DNA from: Nemertoderma westbladi
Taxonomy: Eukaryota > Xenacoelomorpha > Nemertodermatida > Nemertodermatidae
Direction: 5' to 3'
DNA: 64,000 nt
Assembly (NCBI GenBank): GCA_032718475.1
Contig: JAUCBJ010000579.1
Span: forward strand, 1 to 64,000
In this document: in pieces, positions 33,745-44,700 of the stretch
Layout of the letters: the number at the start of each line of letters is the position of its first letter
How positions within the stretch are numbered: position 1 is the first letter of the stretch
Translations under genes and position numbers: made by a program
The notes under the pieces: generated by a model
Seen by the model: only the letters and a program-made list of their open reading frames with translations
Databases searched by the model: none
Told to the model about the DNA's origin: nothing

Positions 33745-34459
33745 GGATATATCTTTTTAGAGAACACAGCAGAACACAGTAGAACACAGCAGAACACAAT
33801 AGAATACAGGCGGAACATAGGCGAACATAGCTGTAATTAAAATCTACACCAAAAAAGAACACACTTGGGAAAGTACTGGATTTAATCATACAACTGTAAG
33901 ATGTCAATTACATATTTAAATTAAATGGCGGTTTTCCATATCCTCCAAAATAAATTACTTCTCATTATCCTGTAACCATGGAGAGTTGGTTAGTTCTACA
34001 GCAGTACAGTACCGGTAGCTGAGTAGGCCTACATCAGTACATTGGTAATATACTCTACACTGTGCCCGGTAATTGCCGGTAAATGCCTACATCTGTCTGC
34101 CTGTACAATGTACAGTCTGTCAGTCTGTACATGTCTCTACAGCACTAGTCCTACTACAGTACTGGAACAGGCTGACAGGCAGAGTGCTGGAGTAGTAACA
34201 GGTACAGGCCTAACCGAACAGCTGATCAGGCAACTCTGTGATCAGGTAATTTATTTTGGAGGATATGGAAAACCGCCATTTAATTTAAATATGTAATTGA
34301 CATCTTACAGTTGTATGATTAAATCCGGTACTTTCCCAAGTGTGTTATTTTTTGGTGTAGATTTTAATTACAGCTGTGTTCGCCTATGTTCCGCCTGTAT
34401 TCTATTGTGTTCTGCTGTGTTCTACTGTGTTCTGCTGTGTTCTGTAAAAAGAACTATCC
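33745..34459. mobile_element. Mutator-like foldback element, copy 2, with 9-bp TSD
   Basis: Near-identical to copy 1 (same ends and arms, slightly different middle), 715 bp, flanked by exact 9-bp ACGTTAATC at 33736-33744 and 34460-34468. Independent target duplications show that copies 1 and 2 are separate insertions and not a local duplication. Confidence 0.93.
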
Positions 34460-35702
34460 ACGTTAATCTCCAGCGCAATCAATCATAGGAAATACATAAA
34501 ATATTGGATGGAAAAGGTTATGGAAAATTGGTAAGATCTATGTTTTATTGATTGTTTACAGTGTACTTTAATTTAATATTTTAGAAGGTGACGTATTTCG
34601 AAAAGGGTACTGTATTCAGGGGCGCCGGAAGCACGGGGGCAGCTGCCCCCCCCTGCCCTTATGACAGGGGGGCAGGGGGGGGCAGCAATGTGCCCTTCCA
34701 GAATTAACTCACACAACGGAAACGGCCCACACTATCTGACTATTAATTAATATATGTAAAATCGTTGCAAAAATGTTAAAGTTACATTAGCAGCCAGACC
34801 AGATAGGATTCACTGGTGGCCAAAGGAAGTTTATATTTTAGCTAAATATAAGAAGACTCCATCTAATCCATCTAAATGTTGTTGTAGCCCTAAGCCATAA
34901 AGCCATATTACCAATAATGCCCCCCCCATCCCACCAACCTCGGCCCAGTCCTCCTCCGTAGATGATATAAAATCAAGTTCATAAGAAAGCCAGCCTATCT
35001 CTACCACAGCATAGTAGTCTGTATATGGCCTTGTGAACAATGGTAGCAAGGGGAGACTAATTGACCACAGATGTTCAGCACTGTGCGTACAGTGTACAGT
35101 TGGGAACAGCTTTAACTCCACCTCACCTATGTTCAATATACCAATGTACCTACCTCAATGTAGTGATGTAATCTTACTGAAGGGCACTACAGGCGTGCGA
35201 GGCCAATATGTGGTCTGATTGGACACTATGGACAGAGTTGTTTAAGTCGCTGGTTATGTATAATGTATGCAGTTATTATGTAATGACAGTTCTGTTAATA
35301 GTCTTGTCAGATTTCATACTGTCATATTGGCGTCATAATCATGATATTATTACTGTTAAATACTGTTTATTACTGAAGATTTAGATTTATTAATTATTAT
35401 AATTAATTAATAATATATAATTAATAAAATAAATTATTACCATTATTACTTTTACTGCACCATATTTGGTTTTAATTTTCTTTTTATGATATGATATTAC
35501 AAAATGTTTTATGTTGGGGCATTTTATTTACCGAGCGTTGGCGTTAGCGAGGTTAATACAGGGTCGAGAGAATATTGAAAAAAATATTCTTCTTTTTTTC
35601 CTATTTAATAGGCCTACGTAATTTTATTCTTAAATTGGAACATTTTTGTTGTCTAATTCTTTAATAAAAGATGGAGCAATATAGTGTTACAATAACTATT
35701 TG

Positions 35703-35782
35703 AGTGGTGGCAAAAAAGTAGGCTTTTTTTGTAGCGAGATAAATAAGAAAGAAGACAAAAAATGTTACTTTTTGCCACCACT
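35703..35782. repeat. Hairpin inside the hAT element
   Basis: AGTGGTGGCAAAAAAGTA and TACTTTTTGCCACCACT are inverted, about 45 bp apart. It may be a tiny MITE nested in the transposon or a stem-loop in its leader. Confidence 0.75.
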
Positions 35783-36121
35783 TACGTCGTTTTATTTGTT
35801 GTATATTTATCAAAATTGATAACTAACACTTGTTCAACAAAAATTTGCAAAAACTAGCTAGTATTAGAAATTATCTATTTAATATATAATCTATTATATA
35901 TTTAATTATTGTTATTATTAATGTCATGGAAACATTACTTTTTTTCTTGACGAAAAAAGTGTTTTTTTTTGTCAAACTTGTTAACGACTTTGACAAAAAA
36001 ATTGACTTACAACAAATAAAATATATTGAACTGCAGTATTTTACTGAGACAGGGAGGGCAACTCGACGCAAAACCCGCCTTGGCGAATTAATATCCCGCC
36101 TCAATGTTAAATTCTCAATTT

Positions 36122-36332
36122 AGGGAAAGGAGCAGGTTACAGTGGCACGTTATTTTAACCAAAACAATAAACTAAACACAATAGAACAGGTTACAATTTT
36201 ATTATTGAGAGTTATCAGCTGTTATTTCTGTATTTGCGTCGAATTTCCCCTGGAGAGGGATGATTTTTTATTGCGTCCAGTTTCCCCTGGAGAGGGATGA
36301 TTTTTTATTGCGTCCAGTTTCCCCCCCCCCCC
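36122..36332 (+). repeat. Dispersed-repeat unit plus 37-bp tandem units, inside the hAT element
   Basis: AGGGAAAGGAGCAGGTTACA and AACCAAAACAATAAACTAAA (36122-36175) match the reverse complement at about 41385-41455 closely. Two 37-bp units starting TTTCCCCTGGAGAGGGATGA follow, ending in a C12 run (36321-36332). Confidence 0.8.
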
Positions 36333-37068
36333 ATCTGATTTTACTATATTGCTTCCATAGCTACTGCGATTAAACTTATTGTACTCTCTAACTCCTGATG
36401 CTTGCTGCCTAATTCAATGTTAAATAATTTAATGTTCTCGAATATTTATTATGTAGGCCTATATAACTAGAGAGCGGCAACTACATAAACCAATATCAGA
36501 ATATTGGATATTGAGTTCCGTTTTGGAATACGCCTTGCAGACACTAAAGTTGCAATAACTTTTGAGTGTGTGAATGGATTATACTCAAATTAAGTGCAAA
36601 CTTTTTCTACGTCGATTCGTTTTCAACACATTGCATTGCATAATATTTAAGAAATTCCATCAAAAATATTTTATTTCACTTTTTTGCCGGGAAAAAGTAA
36701 AATCAATGCCAAAATCAAAACAAATCAACGCTTATTCAGTTTATACCGGTATTTACCAATGTTATTAAAAACAAACTATATAAATAATCAATATAATAAT
36801 ATATATAATAAATTCTGCAATTATATAATTGTTGTATTATTAACTCTTTGTTGTAGGCCTATATCTCTATGTTATCATTGCTATTTTTCGAATATATTGG
36901 GTAATTCATTCAAGAGGTCAAACGAAATTGAGTTTCGCGACTGTAATACCGGCACCCGCACAACAGCCAAATGTAGATTTAAATGAATCTGAGTCTACTT
37001 CTGCTAGTTCTAGTTTAGAGAAGCAACGGCCAGACCCAGGCAGCTTAGTTTTCTCTGACCCCTGGATC

Positions 37069-39195
37069 ATGGAAAGAAGCAAATTCTCTGTTAAAGAGAA
37101 GCAAAAAAGCATCAACAATGGAAGGTACTTTCAATCTGAATGGTTTGAATCCCATCCGTGGCTGTGGTATAACCGTGACAAATTGGCTGCTTTCTGCAGA
37201 ATCTGCACTCATTTCAAGCAACCTCGAGATAGTTCGGTATTCGTATTTCACTCTGCGGCACCAGGATTTCGGAATTGGAAAAAAGGAGTGGAGCGTTTGA
37301 ATGAACATGAGAACAGCGAAAATCACAGGTCATCCGAAATTAGTTCACGAAAAGATTCACCAGATATAGGCTGCCAACTTGATGATCAGGTAAGAGAACA
37401 ACAGAAACTAAGAAGACAAGGTCTAGTTGCTCATCTTAATACTATGAAAACGCTTCTTCGCCAAGGACTTCCAATACGGGGTCATACAGACCTAGACTCA
37501 AATATCTGGCAGTTTAATATAGAGAAAGCACTAAGCGACAGTGGGTTTAAACGTCTTCTTGAGGAAAACCAGTTCTTTTCACATGAAATTCTAACCGAAC
37601 AAGAAGAGTCCCTTGTATTAAAAGCGAGGAGAGTGCTTGTGAATGAAATCATTGCAGCTGAGTTTTATTCTATAATCTGTGATGAATCAAGTGACATTTC
37701 CAAAACTGAGCAGCTCTCATTTTCTGTCCGCTACTGTACTACCACATTTGATATTCGAGAAGATTTTGTGGGGGTTTTACCTTGCGACAAGGGGTTGACA
37801 GCGGACGCCCTTCTTGAATATGTCAATGATATACTTGTTCGTTGTGGAATGAATACAGAAAAAATGGTAGGTATGGCATTCGATGGAGCTTCCTCGATGA
37901 AAAGTCTTGCTGAATTGATCAAAAATAATATCACCCAGCATGCAATGTATTTTCATTGTTTTGCTCATTGTAATGAGTTAGTGTTCAAGGATGCTACTTC
38001 TCTTTCGTCACTGGTTGAATATTCACAAGACCTATGCGAAGAATTATATACCCTTGTTGGTGTAAGTCCAAAAAGAATCTTGCTATTCGAAGCAATTCAA
38101 AGGGAAGTTGACAATGATAATGCCACCTTAAGACTACAGAACCTGTCACGTACAAGATGGACTACAAGAGGACCTGCAGCAGAAGTAATCACAAAAAAGC
38201 ACACGGAGCTTCAGGCAATGTTAGAACACCTGAAAGAAGATAAATCTGTCAAACCTGAATGTAGATCTAAGGCACGTGGTCTGCTGGCCAAGATTCAACA
38301 ATTCCCGAATATGTTCAGAATTGTAGCCATGCAGGAGTTGGCACAGTTACTTGAAAATAACTCCAAACTGTTACAGAGTTCCAATCTTACTGCTGAACAA
38401 GCCATTACCAGCATTGACAAAGTATATATCCGTTTGCAAGAGCTACGTTCAGAAACTGAATTTGAGCGGATTTATAACAAAGTAGAGAAGATGTCTGGAA
38501 TAAAACACAATGACGAAATTACAAAAAGGAAAAGAACTACCCCAGGAGGCCGCATGTCAGATTTTGTTATTCATTCTAAAACTCCCATAGAGGTTACAAA
38601 TATGTGTGAGAAGAAGAGGCTCCTTGTTGAATTTTATGAAGCAATTGACTCCACAAGTCAATCACTCAAGAAACGATTTGACCAAGAAGACCTCAGACAC
38701 CTGCGAAATATAGAACAGTGTTTGTTGGATGCTGCAAACAAGGAAGGAACTCTAGATGATGTCCAAGAGAAACTCGTCCATTTCTCTAAGCTAATTAAAC
38801 TCGATATGTTGACGGAAGAGCTTCGAGAGTTACCTGTCCATATCAAAATTCACAACAAAGAGAACTCTATACCAATCAGAAGGGTAACTAAACTTAACAC
38901 ACTATGTGAAATTCTAGCATCCAAAGAAAGTAGCAAGGAATTCATGCCAGAGTTATGTAAGTTATTGCAGCTCTACAATTCGGTGGCACTTTCATCTGCT
39001 ACAGCAGAGCGCAGTTTCAGTGCCATGCGACGCATAAAATCATGGCTGCGATCCAAAATGTCAGCCAACAGCCTAAGCAATAGAATGTTTGCCGTACTTC
39101 ATAAGGAACGCATCGACAACATCGTTTCTGAGAAAGTCGCCAGGGAATTTATTGTAAAAACTGATAGGCGGAAAAAATATTTCGGGAAATTTTAA
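37069..39195 (+). CDS. hAT transposase (TTF-type zinc finger, ZMYM1-like)
   Basis: 708 residues from the first ATG. The frame is open upstream to 36844 without an ATG. A TTTGTTGTAG acceptor-like site ends at 36855, so an upstream exon may add about 80 residues. Residues about 20-90 form a TTF/BED-like zinc finger (C43, C46, H80, H86) with W residues. The RNase-H-like core carries D205 in I-C-D-E-S-S-D, D272 in A-F-D-G-A-S-S and a C-x-A-H-C-N block. E647 lies in S-S-A-T-A-E-R-S-F-S, the start of the C-terminal hAT dimerisation region (R-x-x-K-S-W-L-R-S, then S-x-R-M). The family cuts and re-joins DNA at the TIRs as a dimer or oligomer in the nucleus. All key residues are present and no frameshift was found. 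With perfect TIRs and TSD, the element may be or recently have been active. Confidence 0.92.
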   Translation: MERSKFSVKEKQKSINNGRYFQSEWFESHPWLWYNRDKLAAFCRICTHFKQPRDSSVFVFHSAAPGFRNWKKGVERLNEHENSENHRSSEISSRKDSPDIGCQLDDQVREQQKLRRQGLVAHLNTMKTLLRQGLPIRGHTDLDSNIWQFNIEKALSDSGFKRLLEENQFFSHEILTEQEESLVLKARRVLVNEIIAAEFYSIICDESSDISKTEQLSFSVRYCTTTFDIREDFVGVLPCDKGLTADALLEYVNDILVRCGMNTEKMVGMAFDGASSMKSLAELIKNNITQHAMYFHCFAHCNELVFKDATSLSSLVEYSQDLCEELYTLVGVSPKRILLFEAIQREVDNDNATLRLQNLSRTRWTTRGPAAEVITKKHTELQAMLEHLKEDKSVKPECRSKARGLLAKIQQFPNMFRIVAMQELAQLLENNSKLLQSSNLTAEQAITSIDKVYIRLQELRSETEFERIYNKVEKMSGIKHNDEITKRKRTTPGGRMSDFVIHSKTPIEVTNMCEKKRLLVEFYEAIDSTSQSLKKRFDQEDLRHLRNIEQCLLDAANKEGTLDDVQEKLVHFSKLIKLDMLTEELRELPVHIKIHNKENSIPIRRVTKLNTLCEILASKESSKEFMPELCKLLQLYNSVALSSATAERSFSAMRRIKSWLRSKMSANSLSNRMFAVLHKERIDNIVSEKVAREFIVKTDRRKKYFGKF

Positions 39196-39280
39196 CTAAA
39201 TTATCGTGAGTCATTCAATTTTATAATTCCAATCTCATTTCAATGATATAACTGGCAAACAATCTGCTGTTTAGGCTGTA

Positions 39281-39582
39281 ATTATTATATTAGTTAGTGC
39301 AATGTTTCATGCAAATTTTTTTTTAATGTACGTATGTGTATACAGTATATTTTGTATGTATTTACTTTTATGTATATGCAATACAATGCAAACTTGTAAT
39401 TAATAAGTAAGCCTATTATTTAATACACCCCGTTTGTATTATTATATTAGGTAGTGCAATGTTTCATGCAAATTTTTTTTTAATGTACGTATGTTTATAC
39501 AGTATATTTTGTATGTATTTACTTTTATGTATATGCAATACAATGCAAACTTGTAATTAATAAGTAAGCCTATTATTTAATA
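39281..39582 (+). repeat. 157-bp-offset tandem duplication in the hAT 3' region
   Basis: 39281-39425 recurs at 39438-39582 with about two substitutions (ATTATTATATTAG, GTGCAATGTTTCATGC, AATACAATGCAAACTTG). The near identity suggests a recent slip. Confidence 0.9.
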
Positions 39583-39681
39583 GTAACTTTTTTCTAATTT
39601 TATTATCGTATTATAAAAAGTGCCCTTTTTTAGCAGCTGCCCCCGTCGTACAAATTTGCTTCCGGCGCCCCTGACTGTATT

Positions 39682-40125
39682 TTAGATTTTTTTATGTTTT
39701 ACGTCAGCAGAGGCATCAGAGTTCCATATCGTTGGCCCTGAAAACTAATTATTAGTGTTTGGAAATTATTTTGGAAATTATTGGAAAACTAATGGATCTT
39801 TGAGATGAGCATAGCCTTGCCTAAAGGCCTATTTACACGCGGCAACTTTTAGAGCAACTTCTCGGATACTTGTAGAGCAAACCAGGTTGCCGATCAAGTT
39901 GCTCCGTGTAAACACGTAAGAGTTGCCGTAAAAGTTGCTCAACTTTTACGGCAACTTGAAGGAATTTGCGTTGGCGAATTAAAGCGGGATAATCAAAGTA
40001 AATTATGCTCTATATGTATACTACAAATACATTATTGCGTTTTTCCTTTCTCTCTGCGTTTTTCCTCACTCTCTGGTCATTTTTCCGCGCAATTCTTCCC
40101 CCCCTTGTTTACAGTCTGTTTTACC
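39682..40125. repeat. Small hairpin-rich repeat (TTTACACG...GGCAACTT)
   Basis: TTTACACGCGGCAACTT (about 39834) and its inverted partner ending CGTGTAAA (to about 39914) look like a tiny MITE. Next to it is a perfect 17-bp hairpin, AGTTGCCGTAAAAGTTG (39921-39937) and its complement (39940-39956), with a 2-nt loop. The rest shows no gene. Confidence 0.7.
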
Positions 40126-40133
40126 CCAGCCCC

Positions 40134-40190
40134 AGCCCAGTTGGTAGAACGTGGGACTTGGAATCTCTAGGTAACGAGTTCAATCCCCCA
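40134..40190 (+). repeat. tRNA-derived SINE head
   Basis: An A-box-like AGCCCAGTTGGTAGAACG (about 40134-40151) and a B-box-like GAGTTCAATCC (40176-40186) are spaced as in a tRNA gene. Anticodon and T stems do not pair well, so this is better read as the RNA polymerase III promoter of a SINE than as a working tRNA. Confidence 0.5.
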
Positions 40191-41269
40191 TTCCGGTGAA
40201 TGATTTTTTGTTGTAAGATTGTTAATAAGCCATTCAAGGAGACAGTTCATGCGATAGTAGACGCGGACCTTTCAGTTGCTTTCAATAATTAGCCATAAGC
40301 CTTTAAAAAAAAACCGTCTCCGTCTATATTGCACCAGCCGTATTGCAGTTATTCTTCTACATACCTTATAACTTTTAGTTGGTGGTACTGCTAGAAAGCC
40401 GGCCGTGCAAGGATTCCGAATATGTAACACAATCTGAATTTCGTTGAAAAATAGAAGAGGCGGGCATTCAAAAGTTGCATGGCTTTGCATTAGCGCAAAG
40501 CTATTTTATTATATTTAATAAATACATCATATTCTTAAAACAAATACAAACTCTTCATAAATAATAATATAATATATCGACCGAAAAGTGAATACCTTCG
40601 GTTGTCTGCTGTCGGTTGTCTGCTGCGTTTTTCGGCTGTCTATTGACATTTGTCTGCTGTCGACGTAACGTTTACACCCCAAAGTTTGGTTTAATTTCAT
40701 CAATATATAACTGAGTTATTAGCGATCAAATATTAGACAATGACAGACAACTCGTCAAAGGTACCCATAATATGTTAAGACTTCGCTCACTTTGTGCCTC
40801 GCCCCACATTATTGCATCCACATCTTGGTTGGAAATACTTAGTTGCACTTTGTTATCACTAATTGTCCCGAAATTACTGTTAGATAAGTGTAAGAGACCA
40901 TTTCGACTATTAAATTCGTAAAGGTCCCGTACTTTACCTATCAATGTTCCATAATTTACCACGCAAACCATGCTCTACAAAATTAGCAATATAGCAATTC
41001 GTCTGATATTTAAATTGTTATTTAAGCTTAATAAAACATCTTTATCATAAACATCAACTCAATACCGTAGCTGCGCACAATTCGCTAAAGTTTAGAATTG
41101 AAATCACAATTTATTAAAACTAGTTGAGTTCGTACGAATCCGTACTTTACCTTAATTAGACAAGCTAGTGTTTTCTCATAACTGACTTGAGTCCCGCCAT
41201 AATCTTAGCGAATTTAAAGCTGACTTATAGCTGATTTAAAGAACATTCGAAAGTTCAATTCACTCCAAG
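40191..41269. other. No gene seen
   Basis: AT-rich. TCGGTTGTCTGCTG words repeat at 40600-40660. ACTTCGCTCACTTTGTGCCT (about 40782) echoes the 56-bp repeat at 26905. Confidence 0.45.
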
Positions 41270-41510
41270 CACAATTTTGTGGGTCAGAGTAAATCGCGGA
41301 TCCGGATTCTACATTTAACATTGTCCCTACGGAAGTCGATTTTTTTTACATTTTTATAACTCCCAAAAATAAAACTATAACCTGTTCCATTGACTTTAGT
41401 TTATTGTTTTGGTTAAAATAATAACGTGCCACTGTAACCTGCTCCTTTCCCTTAATTGATAATTTTGGAATCCGGATCCGCGTTTTACTCCTACCCCAAT
41501 GTTGTGCACA
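41270..41510. mobile_element. ~240-bp inverted-repeat element carrying a dispersed-repeat unit
   Basis: The arms (about 41270-41317 and 41466-41510) share CGCGGATCCGGATTC, GAGTAAA and CACAA in inverted orientation, about 40 bp with mismatches. Between them, at 41385-41455, is a minus-strand copy of the unit found at 36122. Target duplication not found. Confidence 0.6.
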
Positions 41511-41708
41511 TATGTGAAGAGGATAACATTGTACAGGATATAGAAGTTTAAAATTGTGTACGACTCTCCCGTACTTTACTTTGGAATAAGTCAGTTACGA
41601 TATTTAAAATTTATTTAAATTTTACGATATATGGTTAGGGTTAACCATAGGTACGTTAGTCGAAGAAATATGGAAATATATAAACGATATGGGGTTACGA
41701 GACCATTT

Positions 41709-44700
41709 TGGCAGCGGGTTTACCTTCGGCTGTTGTCCCATTGGTTATACCGTTGAGTTGATGGCAGCGGGTTTACCTTCGGCTGTTGTCCCGTTGGTTA
41801 TACCGTTGGGTTGATGGCAGCGGGTTTACCTTCGGCTGTTGTCCCATTGGTTATACCGTTGGGTTGATGGCAGCGGGTTTACCTTCGGCTGTTGTCCCAT
41901 TGGTTATACCGTTGGGTTGATGGCAGCGGGTTTACCTTCGGCTGTTGTCCCGTTGGTTATACCGTTGGGTTGATGGCAGCGGGTTTACCTTCGGCTGTTG
42001 TCCCATTGGTTATACGGTTGGGTTGATGGCAGCGGGTTTACCTTCGGCTGTTGTCCCATTGGTTATACCGTTGGGTTGATGGAAGCGGGTTTACCTTCGG
42101 CTGTTGTCCCGTTGGTTATACCGTTGGGTTGATGGAAGCGGGTTTACCTTCGGTTGTTGTCCCGTTGGTTATACCGTTGAGTTGATGGCAGCGGGTTTAC
42201 CTTCGGCTGTTGTCCCATTGGTTATACCGTTGGGTTGATGGAAGCGGGTTTACCTTCGGCTGTTGTCCCGTTGGTTATACCGTTGGGTTGATGGAAGCGG
42301 GTTTACCTTCGGTTGTTGTCCCGTTGGTTATACGGTTGGGTTGATGGCAGCGGGTTTACCTTCGGCTGTTGTCCCATTGGTTATACCGTTGGGTTGATGG
42401 CAGCGGGTTTACCTTCGGCTGTTGTCCCGTTGGTTATACCGTTGGGTTGATGGCAGCGGGTTTACCTTCGGTTGTTGTCCCGTTGGTTATACCGTTGAGT
42501 TGATGGCAGCGGGTTTACCTTCGGCTGTTGTCCCATTGGTTATACCGTTGGGTTGATGGCAGCGGGTTTACCTTCGGCTGTTGTCCCGTTGGTTATACCG
42601 TTGGGTTGATGGCAGCGGGTTTACCTTCGGCTGTTGTCCCATTGGTTATACCGTTGGGTTGATGGAAGCGGGTTTACCTTCGGCTGTTGTCCCGTTGGTT
42701 ATACCGTTGAGTTGATGGCAGCGGGTTTACCTTCGGCTGTTGTCCCATTGGTTATACCGTTGGGTTGATGGAAGCGGGTTTACCTTCGGCTGTTGTCCCA
42801 TTGGTTATACGGTTGAGTTGATGGCAGCGGGTTTACCTTCGGCTGTTGTCCCATTGGTTATACCGTTGAGTTGATGGAAGCGGGTTTACCTTCGGCTGTT
42901 GTCCCATTGGTTATGCCGTTGGGTTGATGGAAGCGGGTTTACCTTCGGCTGTTGTCCCGTTGGTTATACGGTTGGGTTGATGGCAGTGGGTATACCTTCG
43001 GCTGTTGTCCCATTGGTTATACCGTTGGGTTGATGGCAGCGGGTTTACCTTCGGCTGTTGTCCCATTGGTTATACCGTTGGGTTGATGGCAGCGGGTTTA
43101 CCTTCGGCTGTTGTCCCATTGGTTATACCGTTGGGTTGATGGAAGCGGGTTTACCTTCGGCTGTTGTCCCATTGGTTATACCGTTGGGTTGATGGAAGCG
43201 GGTTTACCTTCGGCTGTTGTCCCATTGGTTATACCGTTGGGTTGATGGCAGCGGGTTTACCTTCGGCTGTTGTCCCATTGGTTATACCGTTGGGTTGATG
43301 GCAGCGGGTTTACCTTCGGCTGTTGTCCCATTGGTTATACCGTTGGGTTGATGGCAGCGGGTTTACCTTCGGCTGTTGTCCCGTTGGTTATACCGTTGGG
43401 TTGATGGCAGCGGGTTTACCTTCGGCTGTTGTCCCGTTGGTTATACCGTTGGGTTGATGGAAGCGGGTTTACCTTCGGCTGTTGTCCCATTGGTTATACC
43501 GTTGGGTTGATGGCAGCGGGTTTACCTTCGGCTGTTGTCCCATTGGTTATACCGTTGGGTTGATGGTAGCGGGTTTACCTTCGGCTGTTGTGCCATTGGT
43601 TATACCGTTGGGTTGATGGCAGCGGGTTTAGCTTCGGCTGTTGTCCCGTTGGTTATACCGTTGGGTTGATGGAAGCGGGTTTACCTTCGGCTGTTGTCCC
43701 ATTGGTTATACCGTTGGGTTGATGGCAGCGGGTTTACCTTCGGCTGTTGTCCCATTGGTTATACCGTTGGGTTGATGGCAGCGGGTTTACCTTCGGCTGT
43801 TGTCCCATTGGTTATACCGTTGGGTTGATGGCAGCGGGTTTAGCTTCGGCTGTTGTCCCATTGGTTATACCGTTGGGTTGATGGCAGCGGGTTTACCTTC
43901 GGCTGTTGTCCTGTTGGTTATACGGTTGGGTTGATGGCAGCGGGTTTACCTTCGGCTGTTGTCCCATTGGTTATACCGTTGGGTTGATGGCAGCGGGTTT
44001 ACCTTCGGCTGTTGTCCCATTGGTTATACCGTTGGGTTGATGGCAGCGGGTTTACCTTCGGCTGTTGTCCCATTGGTTATACCGTTGGGTTGATGGAAGC
44101 GGGTTTACCTTCGGCTGTTGTCCCATTGGTTATACCGTTGGGTTGATGGCAGCGGGTTTAGCTTCGGCTGTTGTCCCATTGGTTATACCGTTGGGTTGAT
44201 GGAAGCGGGTTTACCTTCGGCTGTTGTCCCATTGGTTATACCGTTGGGTTGATGGCAGCGGGTTTACCTTCGGCTGTTGTCCCATTGGTTATACCGTTGG
44301 GTTGATGGAAGCGGGTTTACCTTCGGCTGTTGTCCCATTGGTTATACCGCTGGGTTGATGGAAGCGGGTTTACCTTCGGCTGTTGTCCCATTGGTTATAC
44401 CGTTGGGTTGATGGCAGCGGGTTTACCTTCGGCTGTTGTCCCATTGGTTATACGGTTGAGTTGATGGCAGTGGGTTTACCTTCGGCTGTTGTCCCATTGG
44501 TTATACCGTTGGGTTGATGGCAGCGGGTTTACCTTCGGCTGTTGTCCCATTGGTTATACCGTTGGGTTGATGGCAGCGGGTTTACCTTCGGCTGTTGTCC
44601 CATTGGTTATACGGTTGAGTTGATGGCAGCGGGTTTACCTTCGGCTGTTGTCCCATTGGTTATACCGTTGGGTTGATGGAAGCGGGTTTACCTTCGGCTG

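Larger units (their letters stand above)
34617..39673 (+). mobile_element. Complete hAT-superfamily DNA transposon (5057 bp)
   Basis: The left end CAGGGGCGCCGGAAGCA (34617-34633) and right end (its reverse complement, to 39673) are perfect 17-bp TIRs. Beyond them both ends share a GGGGGCAGCTGC block. The 8-bp TSD ACTGTATT is exact (34609-34616 and 39674-39681). The transposase lies in the right half in sense orientation. The left 2.2 kb is AT-rich and non-coding, with a hairpin (arms 35703-35720 and 35766-35782), a dispersed-repeat unit (36122) and a 37-bp tandem duplication (36244-36317). A 157-bp tandem duplication lies after the gene. Confidence 0.95.

Noticed and set aside
35871-36123. 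ORFs inside the hAT leader as an accessory transposon gene
   Set aside because: AT-rich Phe/Lys-rich translations without domains. They overlap on opposite strands.
40134-40210. Functional tRNA gene
   Set aside because: A and B boxes are present, but anticodon and T stems do not pair. A SINE head explains it better.
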